This document shows, in pieces, positions 17,019-26,401 of a stretch of 64,000 nt of DNA. The DNA comes from Pseudomonadales bacterium. Its GTDB lineage: Bacteria > Pseudomonadota > Gammaproteobacteria > Pseudomonadales > Azotimanducaceae. Position numbers and translations under genes: made by a program. The stretch lies in the NCBI GenBank assembly GCA_028281005.1, contig JANQKS010000020.1, positions 1 to 64,000 on the forward strand, in the 5' to 3' direction. The notes under the pieces are model-generated. The model saw only the letters and a program-made list of their open reading frames with translations, ran no database searches and was not told the DNA's origin. The number at the start of each line of letters is the position of its first letter. The stretch's first letter is position 1.

Positions 17019-17839
17019 GAGCGCACTTGTTTCATGAGTTGCATAATCTGTGCGTAAGGCGACGAGTTGGCGACCCAGTCAAAGGTGCCGGCGCCCAACA
17101 TGGCTTCACAGCTTGCGATGATGGGTTTGATGCCGACGAACGGTAAGCTACCGCCAATGCTGACGCGCTGAGCACCGGCCGCTTGGAAATCTGCCAGGGT
17201 GGCGGTAGGCATCATCACGCCAAGGACGTTGAATGGTTTGTCGATGGCAGAGGTTACGGTGGCGAGGTCCTCCAGCGAGGTGATACCGGGCGCAAACAGC
17301 ACATTCGCACCGGCGGCTGCAAACGCCTGCAGCCGCGTGATGACCTCGTCTAAGTCTTGGCCGCCACGTAATAGATGTTCGGCACGCGCGGTCAGCTGAA
17401 ACGGAAAATCCTGTTTGCTGGTGACTGCTACCGCGGCTTCTATACGCTCCACCGCCAGCGAAAAGTCAAACAACGTCTTCTCGCGTCTATCGAAGTCTTC
17501 GATGCTGCAGCCGGCAACGCCGGTCGCAATCATGGCCTCGACATTTTTTGCGACTTGTTCGGGTTCGGCCGCGTAGCCGTCTTCAAAGTCAGCGCTGACT
17601 GGAATATCAGTGACGGCGGTAATCGCGCGACAGTGTGCCAATTTTTCTTCCAGGGTGGGTTGGCCGTCCTCTTTTCCCAAGGTAAAGGCAAAACCACCGC
17701 TCGAAGTTGCTAATGCTTTGAAGCCCAAACCTTGCAGCAGCCGCGCAGAGCCCGGGTCCCACGGATTGGCGATGATGAACGTATCGGGTTGTGTGTGCAG
17801 ATCGGCAAACGTTTGGCACTTTTCGGATTGAGTTGGCAT
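17015..17839 (-). CDS. Isocitrate lyase / phosphoenolpyruvate mutase family protein
   Basis: 274-aa TIM-barrel enzyme. The metal and substrate motif reads PVSADFEDGYA, and CSIEDFDRRE carries the second acidic pair; NPWDPGSARLL at the N-terminus is typical of the PEP-mutase/oxaloacetase-like subgroup. It probably makes or breaks a C-C or C-P bond in a small 2-oxo acid, but the signature cysteine motif of true isocitrate lyase (KKCGH) is absent. Start at 17839 chosen for AGGAGG just upstream. Translationally coupled to the broken GNAT gene. Confidence 0.82.
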   Translation of the reverse strand: MPTQSEKCQTFADLHTQPDTFIIANPWDPGSARLLQGLGFKALATSSGGFAFTLGKEDGQPTLEEKLAHCRAITAVTDIPVSADFEDGYAAEPEQVAKNVEAMIATGVAGCSIEDFDRREKTLFDFSLAVERIEAAVAVTSKQDFPFQLTARAEHLLRGGQDLDEVITRLQAFAAAGANVLFAPGITSLEDLATVTSAIDKPFNVLGVMMPTATLADFQAAGAQRVSIGGSLPFVGIKPIIASCEAMLGAGTFDWVANSSPYAQIMQLMKQVRS

Positions 17840-17855
17840 CCAGCCTCCTGTTGGT

Positions 17856-19112
17856 TTACTTAGGTATGAGCCGCACGGGGACATCCGCAATGCCGCGGAT
17901 GAAATTGTTGGGCAGACGTTTCACTTCCCCAGCAAGTTCGATCTTCTCGAATCGCTGCATAATCTCTTCCCACAACACCCGCAGTTGCATTTCCGCCAGG
18001 CGATTACCCATGCAGCGATGGATACCAAAACCAAAAGCGACGTGTTTTCTGGCGTTGGGTCGATCCACGATTAGACGGTCGGCGTTGGGGAACACACTTT
18101 CGTCACGGTTGCCGGACAAATACCACATCACCACTTTGTCACCTTTGCTGATTTTTTCACCGCCGAGCACAGCATCCTCCATGGCGGTGCGGCGCATGTG
18201 GATGACCGGCGTTTGCCAGCGTACCATTTCCGCCACCATGTTCGGGATCACCCCTGGATTAGCGCGCAGCTTGGCGTATTCCTCGGGAAACTGGTTCAAC
18301 CCAATCACACCGCCGGAGATGCTGTTGCGGGTGGTGTCATTGCCGCCAACGATGAGCAGCAATACGTTACCGAGGAACAACATCGGGTTTTGGATCATGT
18401 CCTTGGTGTTTTCGCCGTGGGCCAGCATTGAGATCAGGTCAAACTTGGGTTCAGCGGCGGCCCGTTCCTGCCACAACTGCATAAAGACCTGAGCACACTC
18501 CATTAGATCGGCTTGACGCTGGGCCATGTCGAGTTCGATACCCGTCAGTTCAGGCACATTGGTGGTGATATCCGACCAGTAAATGAGTTTACGCCGGTCT
18601 TCGTAAGGGAAATCAAACAGCGTGGCCAACATGCGTGCGGTGAGTTCAACGGAGACTTCGTCCACCCAATTGAATGTTTCTCCGACGGGTAGGTTGTCGA
18701 GGATATCCGCCGCGCGTTCGCGGATCAGCGGCTCCAAGTTGGCCAGGTTGGTGGGCGCAACTGATGGGGCCACGGTGGCACGCTGTACGTCATGACCAGG
18801 TGGGTCCATGGAAATGAAGTTTTCAATCGGCACGTCGGTCTCGGCTTCCTCGCGCTCGTGCGGGGAGATGATGGAAATGCCGTCTGCCGAAGAAAACACC
18901 TGGTGGTTGGTATCCACCTGTTTGATGAGGTCGTGGGAGGTGACCGACCAGTAAGCGCCAACCGGGCTTTCAGCGCAATAGTGCACGGGCGCTTCGGCAC
19001 GCAATCGTGCAAACCAGGGTTGCCACGCATCGTCACCATAGAGGGCGGCGTTGCTGACATCAATTTGGTCCAATGGGATGGAATTCACGTCTAATTCGGT
19101 TGCTTCACTCAT
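17856..19112 (-). CDS. Cytochrome P450, CYP153 family
   Basis: 418-aa soluble P450. The heme-binding loop is FGFGIHRCMGNRLAE, the I-helix VGGNDTTRNSISGG, and the ExxR segment EMVRWQTP. The block of HYCAESPVGAYWSVT, MDPPGHDVQR and ISMLAHGEN matches CYP153 enzymes, which hydroxylate the terminal carbon of alkanes and cyclic or terpenoid hydrocarbons. The start is the ATG at 19112 (MSEATELD); the open frame extends further but is not coding-like. Neither its ferredoxin nor its reductase is in the window, although CYP153 needs them. Two relatives occur at 23911 and 58131. Confidence 0.9.
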   Translation of the reverse strand: MSEATELDVNSIPLDQIDVSNAALYGDDAWQPWFARLRAEAPVHYCAESPVGAYWSVTSHDLIKQVDTNHQVFSSADGISIISPHEREEAETDVPIENFISMDPPGHDVQRATVAPSVAPTNLANLEPLIRERAADILDNLPVGETFNWVDEVSVELTARMLATLFDFPYEDRRKLIYWSDITTNVPELTGIELDMAQRQADLMECAQVFMQLWQERAAAEPKFDLISMLAHGENTKDMIQNPMLFLGNVLLLIVGGNDTTRNSISGGVIGLNQFPEEYAKLRANPGVIPNMVAEMVRWQTPVIHMRRTAMEDAVLGGEKISKGDKVVMWYLSGNRDESVFPNADRLIVDRPNARKHVAFGFGIHRCMGNRLAEMQLRVLWEEIMQRFEKIELAGEVKRLPNNFIRGIADVPVRLIPK

Positions 19113-19226
19113 GCTGTGCCTCGATTGCTTTATCTGCTTTTTAAAATCTAATATTGAACGCAGCCGTACACAAGCTGCGCCTGGCGAACCTCCATTCAAC
19201 CTACACTCATCGAAGGAAACTAAAGT

Positions 19227-19658
19227 ATGCAAGTCAACAATCGTGTCCACCCCAGCGAAGAACAGATGAAAGGGTTTTTTGAAACGGGTCACGACAAGCC
19301 GATCTATATGTTGAACATGTTGAAGTTTAAGGACAAAGCCGAATACGCAGACGGTCGCGAGACGGACCTTTCCGGCCAACAAGCCTATGCGCTTTATGGG
19401 GCGGAAGTAGCAAAGTTGTTGGTTAAACACGGCGGTGCCCCGATGTTTTCAGCCAACGTTGATCGCTTGATGTTGGGTGAGGTGGAAGAGCTTTGGGATG
19501 CGGTGGCCATTGCCATGTATCCTTCGCGGCAAGCTATGCTCGATATGATCAGCTCTGAGGCGTACCAGGCCATTGCGGTGCACCGCAGTGCCGGTCTCGC
19601 TGGGCAACTAAACATCGAAACCGTGGATCCCAACGGTATGTGGTTGGCGCAGGCTTAG
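19227..19658 (+). CDS. DUF1330 family protein
   Basis: 143-aa dimeric alpha-beta-barrel-like protein of the DUF1330 group (YMLNMLKFKDKAEY at the N-terminus, then AMYPSRQAMLDMISSEAYQ). Function unknown; members often accompany oxidative catabolic genes. Divergent from the CYP153 gene, so the 114-bp gap between them should hold promoters for both. GAAGGAAAC lies upstream of the ATG. Confidence 0.82.
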   Translation: MQVNNRVHPSEEQMKGFFETGHDKPIYMLNMLKFKDKAEYADGRETDLSGQQAYALYGAEVAKLLVKHGGAPMFSANVDRLMLGEVEELWDAVAIAMYPSRQAMLDMISSEAYQAIAVHRSAGLAGQLNIETVDPNGMWLAQA

Positions 19659-20005
19659 TTAAGCAGCTGCATCACCGCGTCCAAGGCATCATCATTTTCA
19701 CCCTCGCCGCTGATTTCGCGCTGCACAAAAGTCTATAGGACCTGTTCATGCGCCACCAGAAACTGCACGTCTGCGACGTTGGTTTGCGGCGCAACCGCCG
19801 ACAGCTGGTCGAAATGAACGATGGCTTTTTCGAGCACCTCCTGCATATGAGACATGGCTTCTAGATGCGGCACGCTTGTATAGCGTTGGATGATTGCCAC
19901 TTGGTGCGCATGGCCCACCACCAGCATCGGGTCCGGGTCGCAATTGGCCGGACGCCAGCCACACCGCCAACCCCACGGCGAAGACCCAGATGTAGGTTGG
20001 CCTCA
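19655..20005 (-). pseudogene. Small secreted protein, decayed
   Basis: An ATG at about 20005 starts a signal-peptide-like sequence (MRPTYIWVFAVGLAVWLASG). The rest of the protein is in another frame (from 19927, HMQEVLEKAIVHFDQLSAV), and after QFLVAHEQVL there is an in-frame TAG near 19736, followed by further coding-like sequence ending at a stop at about 19655. So one frameshift and one nonsense codon separate three parts of a small exported protein. Not identified. Confidence 0.45.
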
Positions 20006-20117
20006 TATGGCAACCTCCGGCGCGGCGCCGGGTCGAAGGCCGTCGAGCACCATGGTCACCAGCGCCGTGCGGCGTGGTGTTTCGAAACGAGCGGGATCCA
20101 ATGGCGCCATCAGCCAT
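20005..20117 (-). pseudogene. Possible TetR C-terminal remnant
   Basis: Minus-strand frame reading FETPRRTALVTMVLDGLRPG, ending at a TGA that overlaps the ATG of the decayed secreted protein. It resembles the last helix of TetR-type regulators. The DNA-binding part is absent; the CaiB gene begins on the other strand about 45 bases away. Confidence 0.35.
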
Positions 20118-20161
20118 AGCGGTAGTATGCTGATGCTATTTAACCAGTGGGAATCTCAATC

Positions 20162-21373
20162 ATGTCCAACTCCGAAAGCCCCAAACGAGGCGGGCCTTTA
20201 CAAGATCTAACGGTGATTGACTGCACCATGGCGCTGGCCGGTCCTTTCGGCGCCAGTTTGTTGGCGGATCTGGGGGCGCGGGTAATAAAAGTTGAGCCGC
20301 CCATGGGAGACGGCTACCGCAACATCCCGCCGTTCCTGCCGGATCATGCGTCCCCGTACGATGAGCGTGAAGCCGGTACGGATTTTGGCGCGCCGTTTGC
20401 CGCGGTGAATCGCAATAAGCGCTCTGTTCGTCTGGACCTCAAAAAGGAGACCGACAAACAGATCTTTCTGCAGCTCTGCGACCAGGCAGATGCCTTGGTG
20501 GAGAATATGCGTGCTGGCGTCATGGACAGTCTTGGCCTTGGGTATGAAGTGATCGCGGCGCGCAATCCGAAACTTGTTTATGCCTGCGTTCGCGGCTTTG
20601 GCGACCCCCGCACCGGCGAAAGTCCTTATGCCGAATGGCCGTGTCTGGATGCCGCCGCACAGAGTTTTGGCGGTTTTGTTTATGCCAATGACGGTCTGGT
20701 AACACCGGCGGTGGCGGACATATTTCCGGGTACCTTGATGGCTTTAGGTGTGGTCTCCGCCATTCACCATGCACAAGCGTCCGGTCAGGGGCAGTTCCTG
20801 GACGTGTCCATGTACGACGCCATGCTGGCCCTGCAGAAAAGTGCCGTGGCGCAGTATGGATTTACCGGCAAACCTAATCCGGCCGGTTTGCAGCGCGCCA
20901 TGACGCTGTATCCTTTTGATTTGTTTCCCACCAAGGATGGCCGCGTCGCCATTGCGGCCACACAGCCGCACCATTGGGATCTGCTGTGCGCCGCTATGGA
21001 TCGGGCAGACATGATGGAAGATGAACGCTGCGTGTCGAACAAAGCCCGCCTGCAGAACGTGGACTGGGTAGAAGAACAAATCTGTGCGTGGACCACTGCG
21101 CTTACCCGCGCGGAGGTGATGGAAAAGCTCAACGGCACAATTCCCGCCGGTCCGGTGCAAAATATGGCGGACATCTATCGTGATCCCCATGTGGTGGCGC
21201 GCGAGATGCTGGAGACCTGCCACCCGGGCGGTGAAAACCCGGAGATTACCTTGGCAGCAAACCCCATCAAATTCAGCGAAACCCCCACACATCTGTATCA
21301 GGCGCCACCCACCTTAGGTGCGCACAATGCCGAAGTGCTGGTGGAGTTTGGCATCGAAGTGCCGAAGCAGTAA
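20162..21373 (+). CDS. CaiB/BaiF-type (class III) CoA-transferase
   Basis: 403-aa CoA-transferase. The N-terminal signature ALAGPFGASLLADLGARVIKVEPP and the NRNKRSVRLDLK segment are diagnostic; the catalytic Asp is probably the one in the WPCLDAAAQ segment. It moves CoA between carboxylic acids without ATP, and so could activate a pathway acid. The ATG at 20162 gives the family-typical length; the frame opens slightly earlier. The BVMO gene follows 38 bp downstream on the same strand. Confidence 0.9.
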   Translation: MSNSESPKRGGPLQDLTVIDCTMALAGPFGASLLADLGARVIKVEPPMGDGYRNIPPFLPDHASPYDEREAGTDFGAPFAAVNRNKRSVRLDLKKETDKQIFLQLCDQADALVENMRAGVMDSLGLGYEVIAARNPKLVYACVRGFGDPRTGESPYAEWPCLDAAAQSFGGFVYANDGLVTPAVADIFPGTLMALGVVSAIHHAQASGQGQFLDVSMYDAMLALQKSAVAQYGFTGKPNPAGLQRAMTLYPFDLFPTKDGRVAIAATQPHHWDLLCAAMDRADMMEDERCVSNKARLQNVDWVEEQICAWTTALTRAEVMEKLNGTIPAGPVQNMADIYRDPHVVAREMLETCHPGGENPEITLAANPIKFSETPTHLYQAPPTLGAHNAEVLVEFGIEVPKQ

Positions 21374-21411
21374 CCGAGTGAGTGAGATAACGATGGGATA
21401 CACAGCAGCTT

Positions 21412-23040
21412 ATGAGTAGTAGGGACAATTACAGCGACTATCACGACATCATTGTCATCGGTGCAGGCGTTGGCGGGATTTATCAGATCAAGATGCTGAG
21501 CGATCTGGGATATGACGCCATTTTGCTGGAGGGTGACGATGATTTAGGCGGCACTTGGTACCGCAACCGCTATCCGGGCTGTCGTTTTGACTCGGAAAGT
21601 TACACCTACGGCTACTCGTTTTCGCGCGAGTTGCTGGACGAATGGCATTGGAAGGAACGTTTCTCGTCGCAGCCGGAAAACCTCAAGTACCTGAATTTTG
21701 TTGCTGACAAATTTGATTTGCGGCGGCACATGCGCTTCAACACCTATGTACAAAGCATGACCTGGCACGAAGGTGAGCGGGTGTGGGTATTACAAATCAA
21801 GGGTGGGGGCGAATACAGGGCCCGCTTTGTGGTGTCCAGTATGGGCCCTTTGTCGGCACCCACCCTGCCTGACATTGAAGGCAGGGACACTTTTGCAGGT
21901 GAGTCTTTTCATACTTTCTGGTGGCCAAAAGATCCGCTGTCTCTGCAGGGTAAACGTGTCGGTATCATTGGTACCGGGGCAACGGGGATACAGGTGATCG
22001 GCGAGATAGCCGACAAGGTGGGTGAGCTCACCGTTTTTCAGCGCCGGCCGAACTGGAGCTCGCCGTTAAACAACTCGCCCATCTCGGCGCACGAGATGGC
22101 GAATATCCGCAGCCGCTATGATGAAATTTTTGCGACTTGTGCTTCAACACCCAGCGGTTTTGAGCACCAGCCGGATAGGCGTGGGTTTTGGAACCTGACC
22201 CATGATGAACGGGTGGCTTTTTGGGATGAGCTTTATCAGGCCTCGGGTTTTGCCATCTTGGCGGGTAACTTTGCCGAGGTATATACCGATGAAGCGGCGA
22301 ACGCAGAGCTGTCCGAATATATTGCGAACCGTATTCGTCAGCGCGTGCACGACCCTGAGACGGCGGAGCAGTTGATACCTAAAGATCATGGATTCGGCAT
22401 GCAGCGTTTGCCCCTGGAGACGCACTACTTTGAAGTATACAACCGCGACAATGTGAACCTGGTCAACATTAACGCAACCCCTATCGAGCGGATAACGCCT
22501 CAAGGCATCGAAACTACCGCAGCGCAATATGATCTGGATCTGATCATCTACGCTACCGGTTTTGACGCCGTGACCGGTGCCTATGATCGCCTAGACATCA
22601 GGGGCGTGGAGGGCGCGTTGCTGAAAGACAAGTGGCGGCACGGGCCACAAACCTATTTTGGTTTTATGTCTCACGGCTACCCCAACCTGTTTATGATTGC
22701 CGGGCCGCAGAGCGCTTCCGGTGCCTCCAATTTCCCCCGCGCGATTGAAGTCAACGTGGAAGGGGTCAGCGGAGTGTTGGAATATGTGATGACAAATGCA
22801 CTCACGCGAGTCGAAGCGCAAGCCGAAGCCGAAGTGCATTGGGTACAGGAAGTGGCGCGCAGCTATGAGAAATTGCTGTTGCGCAAAGGTAAAGGTTGGT
22901 TTGTCGGTTATAACTCCAATGTAGCGGGCCACGACGGTTCGACAAATCGTTTCCCCGCTTACCAGGGTGGAGGGGCGCGCTTCGCCAAGCTGTACAAGGA
23001 GGCGATGGCAGACAACTATCGCGGGTTGGAGTTTCAGTAG
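21412..23040 (+). CDS. Baeyer-Villiger flavin monooxygenase
   Basis: 542-aa class B flavoprotein. FAD-binding motif GAGVGGIYQIKML, NADP-binding motif GIIGTGATGIQVI, and between them the Baeyer-Villiger fingerprint FAGESFHTFWWP (FxGxxxHxxxWP). GGTWYRNRYPGCRFD is typical of the cyclohexanone/phenylacetone type. It inserts oxygen next to a ketone to give an ester or lactone. A paralogue is at 29672. Following the CaiB gene in the same direction. Confidence 0.92.
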   Translation: MSSRDNYSDYHDIIVIGAGVGGIYQIKMLSDLGYDAILLEGDDDLGGTWYRNRYPGCRFDSESYTYGYSFSRELLDEWHWKERFSSQPENLKYLNFVADKFDLRRHMRFNTYVQSMTWHEGERVWVLQIKGGGEYRARFVVSSMGPLSAPTLPDIEGRDTFAGESFHTFWWPKDPLSLQGKRVGIIGTGATGIQVIGEIADKVGELTVFQRRPNWSSPLNNSPISAHEMANIRSRYDEIFATCASTPSGFEHQPDRRGFWNLTHDERVAFWDELYQASGFAILAGNFAEVYTDEAANAELSEYIANRIRQRVHDPETAEQLIPKDHGFGMQRLPLETHYFEVYNRDNVNLVNINATPIERITPQGIETTAAQYDLDLIIYATGFDAVTGAYDRLDIRGVEGALLKDKWRHGPQTYFGFMSHGYPNLFMIAGPQSASGASNFPRAIEVNVEGVSGVLEYVMTNALTRVEAQAEAEVHWVQEVARSYEKLLLRKGKGWFVGYNSNVAGHDGSTNRFPAYQGGGARFAKLYKEAMADNYRGLEFQ

Positions 23041-23071
23041 ACTGCCTCAACCGAATGTAACCTGGCAGGCG

Positions 23072-23875
23072 TCAGCGCCTGCGATTCTGCATGATCGGTG
23101 AGGCAGCGAAGTCGATCCAGCCTGATTCCAGACCAGCGGTATAGCCGCCATCCACGGGTATATCCACACCGTTCAGCCAGCCGCATTCCCCGGTCAGCAA
23201 AAGGTCGACCACCTCTGCAATATCGTTAGCGGTGGCAGCTCTGCCGGTTTGTGCCTTAGTCCAGTCGCTGTGTTCGGTACCCATGAGAGATTCAAATTGC
23301 GGGTACAGCGGTGTATCGATCGGCCCCGGGCTCACACAGTTGATCCTAAAGCCACTTTTTATTGCGGCCTCGGCGGTGCGCAAGGTGTACGCCGTGACCA
23401 GTCGTTTAGAGAAGGTGTAGGGGTCGCGCGCTAATTGGTTGTGATTGGCGTGGCACCATTGCATACCCTCTTCGAAGGAGGCTGTGTCCAACAGCGGCAT
23501 CAGCTTTTCGTAGCGGCTGAGCCATTCTCTACCGGCGATCGACGACACATTGGCGATGGCTCCACCTGGTGACAGGCGTGGCGCGAGGGATTCGGTCAGT
23601 TGCCGTAAACCCAAAAAATTGACCGCAATGACGGTGGCCGGGTCGGACGCAGCAGCGATACCGGCAACGTTGGCCAGCGCATCGATCGTCTCGGGTAATT
23701 CATTGACGACGCTGCTGATCGCTTCTGGGTTCGACAGATCAAGTTCCATATAGTGATGGCCATCGGCGAGATCCGTGGGTGCATTCACATCCAGTATCCA
23801 CACTTCGTGCTCGGCGAGGCGTCTAACCAAGGCTTCGCCTAAGCCGGATGCACCGCCGGTAACTACTATCTTCAT
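23072..23875 (-). CDS. Short-chain dehydrogenase/reductase
   Basis: 267-aa SDR. Cofactor motif TGGASGLGEAL, NVAG motif, and catalytic Tyr/Lys in PYTFSKRL. The compact N-terminus and the region DPYTFSKR resemble 3-alpha-hydroxysteroid dehydrogenase-like SDRs. It could supply the ketone for the neighbouring BVMO. The ATG at 23875 is preferred; one nine bases upstream is possible. Confidence 0.88.
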   Translation of the reverse strand: MKIVVTGGASGLGEALVRRLAEHEVWILDVNAPTDLADGHHYMELDLSNPEAISSVVNELPETIDALANVAGIAAASDPATVIAVNFLGLRQLTESLAPRLSPGGAIANVSSIAGREWLSRYEKLMPLLDTASFEEGMQWCHANHNQLARDPYTFSKRLVTAYTLRTAEAAIKSGFRINCVSPGPIDTPLYPQFESLMGTEHSDWTKAQTGRAATANDIAEVVDLLLTGECGWLNGVDIPVDGGYTAGLESGWIDFAASPIMQNRRR

Positions 23876-23910
23876 TGTTCTCACCCCTCTACTTTGTTGT
23901 GTTTGCGGTA

Positions 23911-25071
23911 TTAAGCCCGGGCAACGACCGGCATGGCATTGAATCCCTGGACAAAATTGGAGCGTAAGCGCACGGCTTTTTCAACCAGTTCAAAACCGCT
24001 AAAACGTTCCAACATACCTTCCCAAACGTGTTGTAGCTGCATCCGCGCCAGGCGAAAGCCGATGCAGTGGTGAATGCCCGAGCCAAACGACAGAATGCGA
24101 GGCTCGGTGCGGTCAAGGACAAGTTGGTCGGGGTTGGAAAACACTGACTCATCGCGGTTGCCGGACACATAAAACATCACCACTTTGTCGCCTTTGCGAA
24201 TCTGTTTGCCGTCAAGCTCAAAATCACGCAAGGCGGTGCGTCGCTGATGCACCACCGGTGTCACAAAGCGGATCATTTCGTTCACTGCAGTAGGCAGCAG
24301 CTGTGGATTTTGGCGCAACTGTTCGTAGCAACCTTGTTGTATCACTGCCTCTAAACCACCGGCGATGCTGGTGCGGGTGGTGTCGTTGGCGCCCACCATG
24401 AGTAGGCGCAGATGATTGAGGAACATGCGCTCCTGAACTGCTTCCTGGCCATGCACTAAGTGGGAGACCAAGTCGGGGCGTCGATCTCCTTCGGCGGCGC
24501 GACGTTGCATTAAAGCGGTGAAGTAAGCGGAGAAAGAAGGGTGTTCATCGCGGTTTAACCCCGGGTCTTGCCCACTTATTAACGCCACCTGCACGTTCGT
24601 CCAGTACAGCATGTGGTAACGGTCTTCCTCGGGAATACCAAACAAGGTGGATAACATCTGTAGTGGCAGCTCGTTGGCGACAGTAGTGACCCAATCGAAA
24701 GGGGTGTTGAGCGGTACACGGTCGAGAATTCGTGTGGCCCGCTCGCGCACTTCGGCTTCCATCTGTGCGAGATTGTCGCTGCTGAAAACGGGGGTGACGG
24801 CAGCGCGGTGGGTCTTGTGATTGGGCGGGTCCATGTTGATGAAACTTGAATTGTCATCTACGTCGATGTCGAAGATGGAAATGCCGCCAGCCGCTGAAGA
24901 AAACACTCGATGATTCATATCCACCGCCACAATGTCTTCGTAACGCGTAATCGCCCAATACGGTCCAAATTGGCTTTCCGCACAATAGTGCACTGGATCT
25001 TTAGTGCGTAACTCTTTGAATAATGGATGAAAAGTATGCGCTTCGTAGAGCGCGGGATCGGCAACGTCCAT
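23911..25071 (-). CDS. Cytochrome P450, CYP153-like
   Basis: 386-aa P450, shorter and more divergent than the copy at 17856. Heme loop FGSGIHHCIGFRLAR, I-helix VGANDTTRTSIAGG, ExxR in EMIRFVTP. HYCAESQFGPYWAIT and FINMDPPNH place it near CYP153. The ATG at 25071 (MDVADPAL) is the natural start; the frame opens to 25116 only by running into the regulatory region. Divergent from a TetR gene, with a strong palindrome in between. Confidence 0.87.
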   Translation of the reverse strand: MDVADPALYEAHTFHPLFKELRTKDPVHYCAESQFGPYWAITRYEDIVAVDMNHRVFSSAAGGISIFDIDVDDNSSFINMDPPNHKTHRAAVTPVFSSDNLAQMEAEVRERATRILDRVPLNTPFDWVTTVANELPLQMLSTLFGIPEEDRYHMLYWTNVQVALISGQDPGLNRDEHPSFSAYFTALMQRRAAEGDRRPDLVSHLVHGQEAVQERMFLNHLRLLMVGANDTTRTSIAGGLEAVIQQGCYEQLRQNPQLLPTAVNEMIRFVTPVVHQRRTALRDFELDGKQIRKGDKVVMFYVSGNRDESVFSNPDQLVLDRTEPRILSFGSGIHHCIGFRLARMQLQHVWEGMLERFSGFELVEKAVRLRSNFVQGFNAMPVVARA

Positions 25072-25110
25072 AGTTTTTCCGTGTATTAACCAAACAAGCG
25101 TTTGTCTATT

Positions 25111-25130
25111 AAACAAACACTTGTTTGTTT
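25111..25130. promoter_or_regulatory. Palindromic operator between P450 and TetR genes
   Basis: AAACAAACA, two-base spacer CT, TGTTTGTTT: perfect nine-base arms. A related imperfect half-palindrome (CAAACAAGCGTTTG) lies 20 bases to the left. Position between divergent genes fits a TetR-type operator controlling both. Confidence 0.65.
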
Positions 25131-25155
25131 AGTCAAGGGCTCTTATGCTAGGTGG

Positions 25156-25743
25156 ATGAATGAAGTGGATGCCAAGGCGACCCGCAGTAACTCCAGGAAC
25201 GATGCGCTGCTGGATGCCGCAGCGGAGCTATTTGCCGCGCAGGGGTTTAAGGCCACGAGTATGCGCGATATCGCCAAAGCGGTCGGTATGCTGCCGGGTT
25301 CGATCTACTACCACTTTGCCTCGAAAGACGATTTGTTGTTGGCAATTTATGAGGCTGGTGTCGATCAAATTACCGCCACCTTCGCCGCAGCCATAGCGCC
25401 GCTTGATGATCCTTGGTTACGTTTGGAAGCTGGGATGGCCGCGCTGATACGCGCCATCACGGATGCCAGTTCCACCACCTCGGTGATCTTCAAAGTAGAA
25501 CCGAGCGACGTACCGAAATACGAAGCGGAGTTGATCGCCTTCCGCGATAAATTTGAGGCGCTGTTCAGAACGCTGGTGGATGAGTTACCGCTCCATGCCT
25601 GGGTCGACCCCCATCTTTTGCGATTGATGCTGCTGGGGGCCGCTAATCATGCCCAACTATGGTACTCGCCCAAGGGGCGCTTTGCGGCGGATGAGATTGG
25701 CCAACACTTCGCGCGCTTGGTACAAGCACCTATCGGAAGATAA
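25156..25743 (+). CDS. TetR family transcriptional regulator
   Basis: 195 aa. Helix-turn-helix ATSMRDIAKAVGMLPGSIYYHFASKDDLL, typical of TetR regulators with a FadR/QacR-like C-terminal ligand domain. The ATG at 25156 follows a GGTGG stretch; an open frame from 25102 passes through the operator and is not coding. Probable repressor of the divergent P450, binding the palindrome at 25111-25130. Confidence 0.88.
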   Translation: MNEVDAKATRSNSRNDALLDAAAELFAAQGFKATSMRDIAKAVGMLPGSIYYHFASKDDLLLAIYEAGVDQITATFAAAIAPLDDPWLRLEAGMAALIRAITDASSTTSVIFKVEPSDVPKYEAELIAFRDKFEALFRTLVDELPLHAWVDPHLLRLMLLGAANHAQLWYSPKGRFAADEIGQHFARLVQAPIGR

Positions 25744-25793
25744 CTCGTGCCATTGCTGACGCCTGAAAATGGGGTAGGGCTATTTCCCCGCGT

Positions 25794-26399
25794 TTAGTCC
25801 GAAGCAACCAGTCTTAACAACGTATCCACCATCTCACGACGCAGCTCTGTGGGTTGCCACTGCAACCGATCCAAATTGGTCGGCAGTGCGATCGCGCCGT
25901 GCAAACCGGCCCATAACAATTGCGCTTGCAGGTTTGGGTCACCGGGTTGAAAGACGCCTGCAGATTGACCCTGCTGCAGAGTCTCTATGAGATGCTTGGC
26001 AAAAGCGCTGGAGGTTAACGGCTCGCGCTCGGGCTGCTCGCTGTTGGGTGGGCGCACATACAGAAAGGCGCCGCGATAAAGTTCAGCATTTCGCTCGGCG
26101 AAATCGACGTACGCTTTGAGCAACACTCGCAGCCGCTGCTCCGGTTCCTGATGCTCGTCAATAATGCTCGGCAGACTTGCCTCGAAGCGGTCGACGGGTC
26201 CTTGCCACAACGTGCGCGCCAGCTCTGACAAGCTGCCGAAGTGTTTATAGATGGTGCCCACCGCAACCCCGGCACGCACAGCGATGGCGCGTGCGGTCAA
26301 GTGAGACAGACCCTGCTCCCGATAGAGCTCTATGGCCGCTTGTCGGATCTTGCTGCGAACGGCGTCAATCTGGGTTTGGGTTGCGGGTGGTCGAGGCAA
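25794..26399 (-). CDS. TetR family transcriptional regulator
   Basis: 201 aa. Helix-turn-helix LTARAIAVRAGVAVGTIYKHFGSLSEL. It starts two bases after the stop of the COQ4-like gene, so both are one transcription unit read toward the left. Probably autoregulates through the palindrome at 27164-27175 upstream of the COQ4-like gene. Confidence 0.88.
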   Translation of the reverse strand: MPRPPATQTQIDAVRSKIRQAAIELYREQGLSHLTARAIAVRAGVAVGTIYKHFGSLSELARTLWQGPVDRFEASLPSIIDEHQEPEQRLRVLLKAYVDFAERNAELYRGAFLYVRPPNSEQPEREPLTSSAFAKHLIETLQQGQSAGVFQPGDPNLQAQLLWAGLHGAIALPTNLDRLQWQPTELRREMVDTLLRLVASD

Positions 26400-26401
26400 T
26401 G

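Noticed and set aside
19113-19430. N-terminal extension of the CYP153 protein
   Set aside because: The extra residues overlap the DUF1330 gene on the other strand, whose sequence is well conserved; CYP153 proteins start near the ATG at 19112.
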